From Sphingobium xanthum (GTDB lineage Bacteria; Pseudomonadota; Alphaproteobacteria; Sphingomonadales; Sphingomonadaceae), in NCBI RefSeq assembly GCF_019737615.1, contig NZ_JAHKKS010000001.1, positions 496,001 to 560,000 on the forward strand: a stretch of DNA of 64,000 nucleotides. Direction: 5' to 3'. The position numbers and the translations under genes were made by a program. The first letter of the stretch is position 1; the number at the start of each line of letters is the position of its first letter. Under the pieces are notes generated by a model. That model saw only the letters and a program-made list of their open reading frames with translations, had not been told where the DNA came from and did no database searches. Positions 37,089 through 47,762 of this stretch are shown here, in pieces.

Positions 37089-40000
37089 TGGCGGACGAGC
37101 CCATGCCAGCGTCCGCCCCAACGGCTCCCGCGCCACGCAAGCGGCGCCGATCGTGGCTCGGCCTCTCGCTGCTGGCGCTGGTTGTCGTGCTATTGCTGGC
37201 GATCTGGGGCGGCGCGCGCTGGATCGACAGCCAGGCGGGGCATCGCTTCCTGATCCGTCAGATCGCGCAATGGGAGCCGGTGACGGGCCTGCGCGTCACG
37301 GTCGGGTCGATCGAGGGGCGGGTCTTCAAGTCGATGACCTTGCGCGACGTGAGGTTTTCCGATCCGCGAGGGCAATTCGCACGGATCGCCCGCGCCGATC
37401 TGAATTGGTATCCCTTTGGCTGGCTTTCCAACCGCCTCGATATCGACCGGCTGCACATCCATTCCGCCGATCTCACGCGCTTGCCGCAATTCCGCCCGAC
37501 CGAAGCGAAGGAGTCGATCCTGCCCGGCTTCGACATTCGGCTCGCGGAGTTGAAGATCGACCGGCTCGGGCTCGGCGCCGGGATCGCGGGCGGGCGACGG
37601 ACGGTTCGCGCGGTCGGCAAGGCCGACATCCGCTCCGGCCGCGCCGTCGTCGATCTGCTGGCCTGGTCTGCCGACACCGCCGATGTCGTCCGCATCGCGC
37701 TCGACAGCCGGCCGGATGACCGCCGCTTCGACATCGACGCCGTCATTGCTGGGCCGAGGGGAGGTATCCTCTCGAGCATGGCCAGGACGGGACGGCCGGT
37801 GGGTCTCACTGTCCGGGGCAATGGCGACTGGCACCGCTGGCGCGGCCGCTTCATCGCACTCGATGGCCGCGACGTCGCCGCCAATCTTGCGCTGACGGTC
37901 GAGGAAGGGCGCTATCGGGCGCGCGGACCGCTGGCCTTGCTCGGGCCGCTCACTATCCTCGGCAACGGCAGCGGCCTGCTCGAGGCCGATTTGCGCTTCG
38001 AGAGCCGGGTGGTGCAGGGCACGGCCTCGCTTGGGCTTTCCGCGCTGCGGCTCAAGGCGACTGGCGGCATCGATCTCGCACGCAACCGGCTCGACGAGAT
38101 GCGGCTCGATGCGCTGATCGCTCAGCCCGGTCGCCTTGCGCCGGGACTGACCGGCAGGCCAGTATTGCTTCGCGCGCGGCTTGCCGGGCCGTTCGACAAT
38201 CTCGAGATCGGCTATCTGCTCACCACACCCGATCTTCGGCAAGGCAGCATCGCGCTGCGCGATCTGCGGCTGGCGGGAGAGGGGCGGCTGGCTGGTGAGA
38301 GGGGCAGCTTCCCCATCCGGCTCACGGCGCGCTCGCTGGCGATCGGCAACGCGCAGATCGACGAGCGACTGCGCAACCTTTCGGTCAACGGGCGGATCGA
38401 GCGCGACGGCAACCGGTTGCGCTTCGCGCCGACGGCGATCCGCTCCAGCGGTTTCACCGGCCAGCTCGACGGGCAGGCGGACATGGCAGGCAACTTCGCC
38501 GCCAATCTGAAGGGCGGCTTCACTGGCCTCGAATTTCGCGGCCTTGGCCAGCTCGATCTGACGGCGGTGATGCGGTTCGCCAAGGCGCCGCAGCGCGACG
38601 TCAGCGTGAGCGGCTCCGGCCGCGCGACGATGCGGCGGCTCGATAACGGCTTCCTGCGCAGCCTTGGCGAAGGCCTGCCGATCATCAACAGCGACTTCGC
38701 CATGGCCGGGCAAGGCCGCATCGCGCTGCGCAATCTGCGGCTGGCCTCGCCGGGCCTGACGCTTGCGGGGAGCGGCGTCGTCGATACAAAGGGCACGCTC
38801 CGGATCGAAGGGGCGGGGCGGCATCGCGCCTACGGGCAACTGCGCGTCATGCTGACGGGCAGTCCAAATCGCCCGATGGTCGATCTCGTGCTGAACAGTC
38901 CGCTGCCGGCATTGCGTCTCTCAAATGTGCATGCGCGTCTCACCCCGGATGCGCAGGGCTACGCCGTGACGGTCGATGGCGGATCGATGCTCGGCCCGTT
39001 CAAGGGCAATGGCGCGATCCTGCTGCCTCCCGGTGGGCAGCCGACCATCGCCATCACGGGCCTGGGCGTCAGCGACGTGGTCGTGGCGGGCAATCTGGTG
39101 CCCATGGCCGGCGGACTGGAGGGTGTGCTCACCCTGTCCGGGCCTGCGGAGGGGCAGATCGCGCTTTCCGTAGTGGAGGGCGTGCAGAAGCTCGGGCTTA
39201 ATGTCGATCTGGGCGGCGCCAACTTTACAGGCTCGCCGTCGATCACGGTCAATCGCGGCACGATCCGCGGCGACATCCTGCTGCGGCCGGGCGCGGTCTC
39301 CATCGTCGGCAGCGCGCAGGGACGGGGCATGCGCGTCGGCTCGTTGCGGATCGGGCGGTTCGCCGCGGCGCTCAATCTGATGAATGGCGAGGGGTCGGCG
39401 ACCGTCTCGATGAATGGGCGCAATGGGCGGCTGTTCGATCTCCAGTCGCGCGCGGCGATCACGCAGAACCGTATCCGCATCGATTTGCAGGGATCGGTCG
39501 ACCAGCGCGCCCTGCGGCTCGATCGATCGGCCGTGCTGACGCGCGAGGACGACGGCTGGCGGCTGGCACCGGTGACCATGCGCATGCAGGGCGGCGGCGT
39601 GCGGCTCGCCGGCCTGTTCGGCGCGACCGCGACGCATTTGGAGGCACAGATGCAGGGCCTGCCACTGGCGTTGTTCGATCTCGCCAACGGCGATCTCGGC
39701 CTTGGTGGCACGGCGGACGGGACGCTCGCGTTCGACTGGCCGCGCGGCGGTGTGCCGAGCGGCAAGATGAACCTGCGGGTCAAGGGACTGACACGATCCG
39801 GCCTGGCGCTCAGTTCTGCGCCGATCGACATCGGTCTCAATGCCGTGCTCGATAGCCAGCGCCTTGCCGCTCGCGCGGTCTTCGCCAAGGGCGGTACGGT
39901 GATCGGCCGCGCGCAGGCGCTCGTCGCGCCGCTCGGCTCCGGATCGCTCAGCGAGCGGCTGTTCCGCGCGCCGCTCCGCGCGCAATTGCGATATGCAGGC

Positions 40001-41254
40001 GATGCCGAAACCCTGTGGCGCCTCACCAATGTCGAGATCGTTACGCTCGGCGGGCAGGTGCAGGTGAACGCGAATGCCGGCGGCACGCTGTCCGATCCGC
40101 AAATTGAGGGTACGGTAGCGGCGGAGAATGCGCGTATCGCGAGTTCGGTGACCGGCATGTCGCTGACCGGCGTCAGGGCCCATGGCACCTTCAGCGGCGC
40201 GCGGCTGACGATCAACGATCTTCAGGGGCGGACAGCGGGCAATGGCTCGGTCGCGGGGACGGCGACCTTCGATATTTCCGCCGAACGCGGCATTGGCATG
40301 GATATCAATCTGCGGGCCGAGCGCGCCGTTCTGCTCGATCGTGACGATGTCGGCGCGACCGTGACCGGGCCGCTGCAGATCCGCTCCTCGGGCAGTGGCG
40401 GTGTGATTTCCGGCGATCTCGATGTCGAAGAGAGCCGTTTCGTGCTTGGCCGCGCTGCCGCATCGACGCAGATACCGCAGCTCCGCCTTGTCGAGATCAA
40501 TCGCTCCGGTGAAGAAGTGGAGCGCCGCACGGCCTTCGCCCCCTGGCGGCTGGATGTGCGCGCAAGGGTACCGGACGATCTGATGGTCGAGGGTCTCGGC
40601 ATGCAGAGCGAGTGGTCGGCCAATGTGACGATCGGCGGACTGGTCACGGCGCCGTCCTTCCGGGGCACGGCGACGCTCATTCGCGGCACTTATGACTTTG
40701 CCGGCAAGCGCTTCGATCTGCGCGAGGGCCGCCTGACCTTCACCGGCTCCAGCCCTGTCAATCCGTTGCTCGATATCCGCGCGGTCGCGGACGTGCAGGA
40801 TCTGAGTGCGACGATCACCGTCACGGGCAACAGCCAGCGCCCGATCATTGCCTTCTCCAGCATCCCGGCAATGCCGCAGGATGAACTGCTCGCGCGGCTG
40901 CTTTTCGGCACGTCGATCGCCAATCTCTCCGCTCCCGAAGCGCTCCAGCTCGCCTCGGCGGTAGCGGCGTTCCAGGGTGGGGGTGGCGGACTCGATCCGA
41001 TCAATGCCGTGCGCCGCGCCACCGGCCTCTCGCGCCTGCGTATCATCGCCGCCGATCCGACGACAGGCGCCAAGACAGCTGTCGCGGCCGGCAAGAATAT
41101 CGGCAACGATCTCTATGTGGAGCTGATCACCGACGGGCAGGGCTATAGCGCGACCCGCGTCGAATATCAGATCACGCGCTGGCTTTCGCTGCTCTCCAGC
41201 GTCTCGACAGTCGGGCGGCAAAGTGTGGCGGCGCGGGTGTCGAAGGATTATTGA
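37088..41254 (+). CDS. tamB: Translocation and assembly module protein TamB
   Basis: TamB is a large AsmA-like protein anchored in the inner membrane that spans the periplasm to TamA. The 1,388-residue product has one N-terminal membrane helix (SWLGLSLLALVVVLLLAIWG, residues 20-40) and over a thousand residues of repetitive beta strands (the bridge-like groove). It has the conserved TamB/DUF490 C-terminal domain: IRGTYDFAGKRFDLREGRLT, ITVTGNSQRPIIAFSSIPAM followed by PQDELLARLLFG, and the end WLSLLSSVSTVGRQSVAARV. The start codon overlaps the tamA stop, so both are one operon. Confidence 0.94.
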   Translation: MADEPMPASAPTAPAPRKRRRSWLGLSLLALVVVLLLAIWGGARWIDSQAGHRFLIRQIAQWEPVTGLRVTVGSIEGRVFKSMTLRDVRFSDPRGQFARIARADLNWYPFGWLSNRLDIDRLHIHSADLTRLPQFRPTEAKESILPGFDIRLAELKIDRLGLGAGIAGGRRTVRAVGKADIRSGRAVVDLLAWSADTADVVRIALDSRPDDRRFDIDAVIAGPRGGILSSMARTGRPVGLTVRGNGDWHRWRGRFIALDGRDVAANLALTVEEGRYRARGPLALLGPLTILGNGSGLLEADLRFESRVVQGTASLGLSALRLKATGGIDLARNRLDEMRLDALIAQPGRLAPGLTGRPVLLRARLAGPFDNLEIGYLLTTPDLRQGSIALRDLRLAGEGRLAGERGSFPIRLTARSLAIGNAQIDERLRNLSVNGRIERDGNRLRFAPTAIRSSGFTGQLDGQADMAGNFAANLKGGFTGLEFRGLGQLDLTAVMRFAKAPQRDVSVSGSGRATMRRLDNGFLRSLGEGLPIINSDFAMAGQGRIALRNLRLASPGLTLAGSGVVDTKGTLRIEGAGRHRAYGQLRVMLTGSPNRPMVDLVLNSPLPALRLSNVHARLTPDAQGYAVTVDGGSMLGPFKGNGAILLPPGGQPTIAITGLGVSDVVVAGNLVPMAGGLEGVLTLSGPAEGQIALSVVEGVQKLGLNVDLGGANFTGSPSITVNRGTIRGDILLRPGAVSIVGSAQGRGMRVGSLRIGRFAAALNLMNGEGSATVSMNGRNGRLFDLQSRAAITQNRIRIDLQGSVDQRALRLDRSAVLTREDDGWRLAPVTMRMQGGGVRLAGLFGATATHLEAQMQGLPLALFDLANGDLGLGGTADGTLAFDWPRGGVPSGKMNLRVKGLTRSGLALSSAPIDIGLNAVLDSQRLAARAVFAKGGTVIGRAQALVAPLGSGSLSERLFRAPLRAQLRYAGDAETLWRLTNVEIVTLGGQVQVNANAGGTLSDPQIEGTVAAENARIASSVTGMSLTGVRAHGTFSGARLTINDLQGRTAGNGSVAGTATFDISAERGIGMDINLRAERAVLLDRDDVGATVTGPLQIRSSGSGGVISGDLDVEESRFVLGRAAASTQIPQLRLVEINRSGEEVERRTAFAPWRLDVRARVPDDLMVEGLGMQSEWSANVTIGGLVTAPSFRGTATLIRGTYDFAGKRFDLREGRLTFTGSSPVNPLLDIRAVADVQDLSATITVTGNSQRPIIAFSSIPAMPQDELLARLLFGTSIANLSAPEALQLASAVAAFQGGGGGLDPINAVRRATGLSRLRIIAADPTTGAKTAVAAGKNIGNDLYVELITDGQGYSATRVEYQITRWLSLLSSVSTVGRQSVAARVSKDY

Positions 41255-41282
41255 GCGAGGCGTGCGTGTACTCGGGGGGATG

Positions 41283-42116
41283 ATGACGAGAGGATTTCTG
41301 GTTCGGCTTCTCATGGGTCTGACGCTTGTCGGCCTAACGCCCCACGCAGGTCATGCTGCAGGTGGCGAGGGCGACTGGCAAAGCCATAACTCCGCAGAGC
41401 GATGCGCGGTGTCGGGCATGGCTACCGGTGAAGTCGCACGCTTCCTCATGCTCGAAGGCGAACCGGGCGGGGGACTCCGGCTGGTCATCGCGGCGAAGGA
41501 AATGCCGCGCTGGCCGAAAGGACTGGGCGGAAGCCAGGCTTTTCCGGCGGAAATCGTGTCTGAAGCAAAAACGGCGGTGGCGGTGACGGGATTTCCGCGT
41601 CGACTTTCAGGTGAGCTACCGAATGCAGTCACCCTGAGCAGTCTCACGCTGGGAGATGCGATTGCCTTGGCGGAGGCGCCGGCGTTCAGCGTGCGGTTCA
41701 AGAGTGGGAGCATCGGCCCGCTGGCATCTGGCGGAATGCACGCGGGGGTCCAGGCAATCCATGCTTGCATTGCCGAGCAGTTGATTGCCCTCGGCGCCGA
41801 TCCTGCGCAGTTCGAGCCGGGCGGTATGCCTGCAGTCCCGCTCTCGGACCCCGAGCGATGGCTGAGCAACTCGCAAGTCTATGAGATCGCGCGCGCCGCG
41901 GGCGGGGTCAACGTCAATCTACGCTTCAAGGTGGCCATTGACCTGCAGGGCAAGGTTGGCAGCTGCGCTCTGCTGAGCGAGAGCAACGCTGCCAAACTGG
42001 AAGCTCTTGGTTGCAAGCCATTGTTTGGGCGCGTTCTGGCAAAGCCGGCGACGGATAAGCAGGGGCGCCCGGTCGTTGGCGTGTTAACCTTTCCGGTGAT
42101 GGTGTTCCGGAATTGA
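41283..42116 (+). CDS. Secreted protein with TonB-like C-terminal domain
   Basis: This 277-residue exported protein has a signal peptide (MTRGFLVRLLMGLTLVGLTP, cleaved near HAA) and an undefined N-terminal half. Its C-terminal half, VNVNLRFKVAIDLQGKVGSC and then LGCKPLFGRV with KQGRPVVGVLTFPVMV, resembles a TonB energy-transducer C-terminal domain; that relation is by pattern only. Two adjacent ATGs (41,280 and 41,283) follow GGGGGG. It begins 28 bases after tamB and could be cotranscribed with it. Confidence 0.7.
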   Translation: MTRGFLVRLLMGLTLVGLTPHAGHAAGGEGDWQSHNSAERCAVSGMATGEVARFLMLEGEPGGGLRLVIAAKEMPRWPKGLGGSQAFPAEIVSEAKTAVAVTGFPRRLSGELPNAVTLSSLTLGDAIALAEAPAFSVRFKSGSIGPLASGGMHAGVQAIHACIAEQLIALGADPAQFEPGGMPAVPLSDPERWLSNSQVYEIARAAGGVNVNLRFKVAIDLQGKVGSCALLSESNAAKLEALGCKPLFGRVLAKPATDKQGRPVVGVLTFPVMVFRN

Positions 42117-42125
42117 TACCCGAAG

Positions 42126-42154
42126 AAAAAGGCGCCCGGATCGCTCCGGACGCC
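42126..42154 (-). terminator. Terminator downstream of glnA
   Basis: On the minus strand a ten-pair GC stem (ggcgtccgga / tccgggcgcc, one G-T pair) with a GCGA loop is followed by TTTTT. It lies 30 bases after the glnA stop. On the plus strand CTTTCT follows, so it may also terminate the convergent TonB-like gene. Confidence 0.85.
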
Positions 42155-42183
42155 CTTTCTGTCTCTCGACTGATCGCTGAGGA

Positions 42184-43596
<1,413 letters not shown>

Positions 43597-43643
43597 GTCG
43601 AGCGTACCTTCTCTTGTCTATGAGTGTTGCGACTGCGGGAAAA

Positions 43644-44090
<447 letters not shown>

Positions 44091-44111
44091 CTAAACGCTA
44101 CAGCGCCGGCT

Positions 44112-44128
44112 CGCGAATCACCAGCCAA
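44112..44128 (-). promoter_or_regulatory. Candidate sigma-54 promoter of glnBA
   Basis: On the minus strand TTGGCTGGTGATTCGCG keeps the GG-N10-GC core of the -24/-12 consensus TGGCACG-N4-TTGCW. It lies about 130 bases upstream of the glnB start and 65-90 bases from the palindrome at 44,192-44,208. Confidence 0.45.
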
Positions 44129-44191
44129 GCATTGGCGGCTTTGCGGAGGATTGTCGATATTGCCCGGATTTCAGGCATTTTGAGGTGAATT

Positions 44192-44208
44192 TGCCTAAAA
44201 TTTAGGCA
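44192..44208. promoter_or_regulatory. Perfect palindrome, NtrC-like enhancer site
   Basis: TGCCTAAAATTTAGGCA is a perfect 17-base palindrome with TGC-N11-GCA spacing, the outline of NtrC binding sites (TGCACC-N5-GGTGCA). It lies upstream of glnB and just beyond the 3' end of map, in the right position for an enhancer of the glnBA promoter. Confidence 0.5.
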
Positions 44209-44230
44209 GAACTTATCACCTAGTGGCGCC

Positions 44231-45055
44231 TCAATAAGGCGGTCGATGCAGCCCCTTCGGGCTCAGCGTGAAAATTTCGCAGCCGGTCTCGGTGATGCCG
44301 ATCGAATGCTCGAATTGCGCGGAGAGCGCGCGGTCGCGCGTGACCGCCGTCCAGCCGTCTTCCAGCATCTTCACGCCGGGCTTGCCGCCGTTGATCATCG
44401 GTTCGATCGTGAAGATCATGCCGGGGCGCAACTCCGGGCCGGTACCGGGGCGGCCGACATGGACGACCTCCGGCGCGTCATGGAAGACGCGGCCGAGGCC
44501 ATGGCCGCAGAAATCGCGCACCACGCCATAGCGATGCCGCTCGGCATGAGTCTGGATCGCATAACCGACATCGCCGAGCGTGTTGCCTGGCTTGGCCTGT
44601 TCGATACCCAGCATCAGGCATTCATAGGTCACATCGACGAGACGCCGCGCCTTGATGGGCACGTCGCCGACCAGATACATGCGGCTCGTGTCGCCATGCC
44701 AGCCATCGACCAGCGGCGTCACATCGACATTGAGGATGTCGCCCTCGCGCAGCGCCTTGTCGCCCGGCATGCCGTGGCAGATGACGTTGTTGAGGCTGAT
44801 GCAGCAGCTATACTGATAACCATGATAGCCGAGCGTCGCGGGGACCGCGCCTGCGTCCAGCATCATCTGGCGCACGAAATCGTCGATCTGCGATGTCGGG
44901 ATGCCCGGACGCACAATTTCGGCGACCGCATCCAGGATCGACGCGGCGAGCGCGCCGGCCTTGCGCATGCCCGCAAAGCCCTCCGGCCCGTGAAGCTTGA
45001 TCGCGGACGTGCGGACGGTGGCGGTTTCCGCCGTCGGTGTCATATAGGTCGTCAT
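44231..45055 (-). CDS. map: Methionine aminopeptidase, type I
   Basis: MAP removes the initiator methionine from nascent proteins. The 274-residue protein starts MTTYMTPTAETATVRTSAIK and carries the pita-bread fold with all metal ligands: SLNNVICHGMPGDKALREGD, ILNVDVTPLVDGWHGDTSRM, CGHGLGRVFHDAPEVVHVGR, GMIFTIEPMINGG and TAVTRDRALSAQFEHSIGI. The ATG at 45,055 is preferred; an in-frame ATG four codons later is the alternative. The long open frame upstream is antisense to the next gene and rejected. Confidence 0.97.
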   Translation of the reverse strand: MTTYMTPTAETATVRTSAIKLHGPEGFAGMRKAGALAASILDAVAEIVRPGIPTSQIDDFVRQMMLDAGAVPATLGYHGYQYSCCISLNNVICHGMPGDKALREGDILNVDVTPLVDGWHGDTSRMYLVGDVPIKARRLVDVTYECLMLGIEQAKPGNTLGDVGYAIQTHAERHRYGVVRDFCGHGLGRVFHDAPEVVHVGRPGTGPELRPGMIFTIEPMINGGKPGVKMLEDGWTAVTRDRALSAQFEHSIGITETGCEIFTLSPKGLHRPPY

Positions 45056-45121
45056 AGGGGCGATATAGGCGTTTCGCGGCCCGATGGCGAGGGGGTTGCG
45101 GCTGAACTGGGGGACAGGACG

Positions 45122-45619
45122 ATGAGTGACGTGGTGGACATGACGGGTGGCTGCGGCTGTGGCGCGGTGCGCTATCGCATCGATGCACCCCCTATCTTCG
45201 TGAACAATTGCCATTGCACGCTGTATCAGCGGCAGACGGGATCGACGTCCGTCGTCAATGCTTTCCTCGAAAGCGAGGCGCTGACCTTGCTCGAAGGCGT
45301 ACTCGGCGAGCATGTCGTCAAGGCCGGCAGCGGGGGCGATCATGTCATCTGTCGCTGCACTGTCTGCGGCACGGCGATGTGGAGCTTCTATCCGCGCCTT
45401 GGCCGGCTGGGGCTGGGCCTTCGCGTCGGCACGCTCGACGATCCGGGGCAACTCCGGCCCGATGCCGTCATCTTCGTGGCACACAAAATGCCCTGGACGG
45501 CACTGCCCGCCGACATTCCGCATTTCGAAACCACCTACAATCCCGCCGAACTTCTTCCGCCCGAACGCTTTTCCCGGCTCAAGGTCCTGATCGAGCGGCG
45601 AGCGGCGGGGGAGGGCTGA
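45122..45619 (+). CDS. GFA-fold (DUF636) protein with one zinc ligand changed
   Basis: The 165-residue protein belongs to the glutathione-dependent formaldehyde-activating (GFA/Mss4-like) fold, where cysteines bind two zinc ions. It has TGGCGCGAVRYRIDAPP, NNCHCTLYQRQTGSTSVVNA, CRCTVCGTAMWSFYPRLG and a C-terminal PHFETTYNPAELLPPERF. The usual second motif is CHCxxCQR; here the last cysteine is tyrosine (codon TAT, one base from TGT). One zinc site may be weakened or lost. Substrate unknown. It is divergent from map, sharing a 66-base gap. Confidence 0.88.
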   Translation: MSDVVDMTGGCGCGAVRYRIDAPPIFVNNCHCTLYQRQTGSTSVVNAFLESEALTLLEGVLGEHVVKAGSGGDHVICRCTVCGTAMWSFYPRLGRLGLGLRVGTLDDPGQLRPDAVIFVAHKMPWTALPADIPHFETTYNPAELLPPERFSRLKVLIERRAAGEG

Positions 45620-45743
45620 GTTCGTTTCACGCAAGAAGCCGTGCCGGTTGCGCGATGGTTCGCGCTTTGGCGCAGCCCGGCTTGGCGCGCCGCGCGATGA
45701 CGGCTAGGCAGGGAGGGTGGGTGCGCATGGAGAGACAAGGTTC

Positions 45744-46499
45744 ATGACCGAGCGGGTTTGGACGGCAGGTATCATTGTCATCGGCGACGAGATCCTCTCG
45801 GGCCGAACCCAGGACAAGAATGTCGCGCAGATCGGCACCTGGCTGAACGTGCAGGGCATCCGCCTGACGGAAGTTCGCATCATCGGCGACGATACGGACG
45901 CGATCGTGGCAGCGGTCGATGCATTGCGCGCGCGCTACGACTATGTGTTCACCACCGGCGGGATCGGCCCGACGCATGACGACATCACGGTCGATGCGAT
46001 CGCGCAGGCGCTCGGCGTGGAAGTAGTGATCCACCCCGATGCGCGGGCGATCCTCGATGCTTATTACGCGCCGCGCGGCGGTCTCAACGAGGCGCGGCTG
46101 CGCATGGCGCGCGTGCCCGCGGGCGCCGATCTGATCCCGAACAGCTATTCGGGCGCGCCGGGCATCCGCATGGGCAATCTCTACATCATGGCCGGCGTGC
46201 CGCACATCACGGCCGGCATGCTGGACGCGCTGACCGGCTCGCTGGAAGGCGGCGATCCCTTGGTGTCGCGCACGATCGGCTCCTGGGCGGCGGAGAGCGA
46301 GATCGCGGACCTGCTGCGCGCGCAGGAGAAATCCCATGAGGGCTGCCAGATTGGCAGCTATCCCTTCTTCCGAGAGGGCAAGACCGGCGCCAATTTCGTG
46401 ATCCGCTCGACCGACCAGAGCCGGCTCGATGCCTGCGCGGCCGATCTGGCGGCGGCGCTTGAGGCTGCGGGCTTCGCGACGGTCGAGGGCGGGATTTAG
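45744..46499 (+). CDS. CinA/MoaB-like competence and molybdopterin-binding domain protein
   Basis: The 251-residue protein carries the MoCF-biosynthesis/CinA N-terminal domain: WTAGIIVIGDEILSGRTQDK, TEVRIIGDDTDAIVAAVDAL and YDYVFTTGGIGPTHDDITVD, the G-G-x-G-P-T-x-D motif. It has GAPGIRMGNLYIMAGVPHIT later. It lacks the nicotinamide deamidase half of full-length CinA, so it belongs to the short stand-alone group (YfaY-like), possibly a nucleotide-sugar or ADP-ribose pyrophosphatase. The ATG at 45,744 follows GACAAGG. Confidence 0.9.
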   Translation: MTERVWTAGIIVIGDEILSGRTQDKNVAQIGTWLNVQGIRLTEVRIIGDDTDAIVAAVDALRARYDYVFTTGGIGPTHDDITVDAIAQALGVEVVIHPDARAILDAYYAPRGGLNEARLRMARVPAGADLIPNSYSGAPGIRMGNLYIMAGVPHITAGMLDALTGSLEGGDPLVSRTIGSWAAESEIADLLRAQEKSHEGCQIGSYPFFREGKTGANFVIRSTDQSRLDACAADLAAALEAAGFATVEGGI

Positions 46500-46517
46500 C
46501 GGGCTTGCACTTACAGC

Positions 46518-46670
46518 CGTTCCCCGGCCCTTCGACTGCCTGCCAAGGCAGGCGCTTAGGATAAACTCGGCTACGCCGAGGCCGGGGTCCAGACTCGGCG
46601 CGAAGCGACGAATGCGCGCTACCGCACGCGTATCGTATAGGCATGGACCCCGGCCTTCGCCGGGGAACGG
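46518..46670. repeat. Palindromic repeat, family C
   Basis: This intergenic element begins ccgttccccggcc and ends with the complementary ggccttcgccggggaacgg. Inside lie a second complementary pair, gccggggtcca (about 46,581-46,591) and tggaccccggc, and two small hairpins (tgcctgccaaggcaggcg and ctcggctacgccgag). It occupies most of the gap after the CinA-like gene. Its sequence differs from families A and B. Confidence 0.8.
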
Positions 46671-46699
46671 ACAGGAAGCGATTGCTCCACAAATGCCAA

Positions 46700-46728
46700 G
46701 GCCCGGCATCGTCTTGCGATGCCGGGCC
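46700..46728 (-). terminator. Perfect 12-pair hairpin after PRC-barrel gene
   Basis: ggcccggcatcg-loop-cgatgccgggcc forms a perfect stem 30 bases beyond the end of the minus-strand gene at 46,759. The minus strand continues TTGGCATTTG, a weak T tract. Confidence 0.6.
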
Positions 46729-46758
46729 GCCAAGGCGAGCTGTGGGAGTGGGAGGGTG

Positions 46759-47661
46759 TCAGCTCGCCGGCTGTTCGTCGGCTTGGCTCTTGCTGGCCTG
46801 CTTGATCTCGCCTTTGCTCATGCCGGTGAACAGCACTTCGCCATTGCCGGAGAAATTGCCGGCCGGAATGCGGGCGAGGCGGTCATCGGCTTCGACGACC
46901 AGCGCCTGGACGCGGCCGCGCGAGTCCGTGACGACATCGTGGACCGTGCCGATCGTGCGGCCCTTGGCGGACTGGACGAGCATGCCCGGCTCGACCGCGA
47001 CGGCGCCGGTCGCACTGGCGGCGGCACTGCCCGCGATGGCGAGTTGGTTGCTGGTGGCCGAGACGGCATTGGCGGTCGAAGCCTCGGCCGCGCCGCGCGC
47101 CATGGCGACGCCGTTCACGGCTGTGCTGCGGGCACCATCGACGGTGCCGCGTGCGGTTGTGCCCGCATAGTCAGCGGTCGAGCGGACCGTGGAACGGGCG
47201 CTGCCTGCCGTCTCGCGAACGGTCGAGCGGGTGCTGCCGACCGTGTCGCGCACGGCATCCGTGCCGACAAGCTGCGCGGAGCCGCCGGCACCGGCGCTGC
47301 CCGATGCATTGCCCGAGCCGCTGGCCTCCACCGAGCGACGGGGCCTGTCGATGGTCTGGCTGACGGCGCCATCGAGCGAACCTGCGACCGAGCGATCGGC
47401 CGAGACAGTGCCGCTCTTGCGATCAACGCGCTGGCTGCCGCTGGTTTCGCCGCGACCGCGCAGCGTGCCTTCGGTCATACCACCGAGGCGTGAGCCGGTG
47501 TCACCGATCGAGCCCGCGCCGCCAAGCGAACCGGCGCCACCCAGCGTGCCCCCGATGGTGCCGCCGAGCGAGCCGCCCAGGCCGCCGCCGCCCAACAGCT
47601 GCGCCGAAGCCGGAGAAACGGCGAGTGCGATCGCGGCCGCCGTGGTCAGAAGTGCCTTCAT
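46759..47661 (-). CDS. Secreted low-complexity protein with PRC-barrel-like end
   Basis: The 300-residue exported protein has a signal peptide (MKALLTTAAAIALAVSPASA) and a Gly/Leu-rich segment (QLLGGGGLGGSLGGTIGGTL). A Ser/Thr/Arg/Ala-rich region follows, with roughly 11-residue periodicity around GSTRSTVRETAGSARSTVRS. The C-terminal domain of about 75 residues reads PGMLVQSAKGRTIGTVHDVV then TDSRGRVQALVVEADDRLAR, a PRC-barrel-like pattern. The ATG at 47,661 gives the signal peptide; the frame extends upstream. Function unknown; the periodicity recalls LEA-type desiccation proteins. Confidence 0.8.
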   Translation of the reverse strand: MKALLTTAAAIALAVSPASAQLLGGGGLGGSLGGTIGGTLGGAGSLGGAGSIGDTGSRLGGMTEGTLRGRGETSGSQRVDRKSGTVSADRSVAGSLDGAVSQTIDRPRRSVEASGSGNASGSAGAGGSAQLVGTDAVRDTVGSTRSTVRETAGSARSTVRSTADYAGTTARGTVDGARSTAVNGVAMARGAAEASTANAVSATSNQLAIAGSAAASATGAVAVEPGMLVQSAKGRTIGTVHDVVTDSRGRVQALVVEADDRLARIPAGNFSGNGEVLFTGMSKGEIKQASKSQADEQPAS

Positions 47662-47762
47662 GATGAATTCCTTTCGTCTGTCCTCGGAACGCCGTTTCGG
47701 CGCTCTCATGAACACAAACGATGGGGCTTTTCGCTTTCATCCATGGTTCGACGATTTTTTCG

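Noticed and set aside
44246-45121. In-frame upstream extension of the GFA gene
   Set aside because: The extension is antisense to map and lacks GFA similarity; the ATG at 45,122 gives the normal family length.
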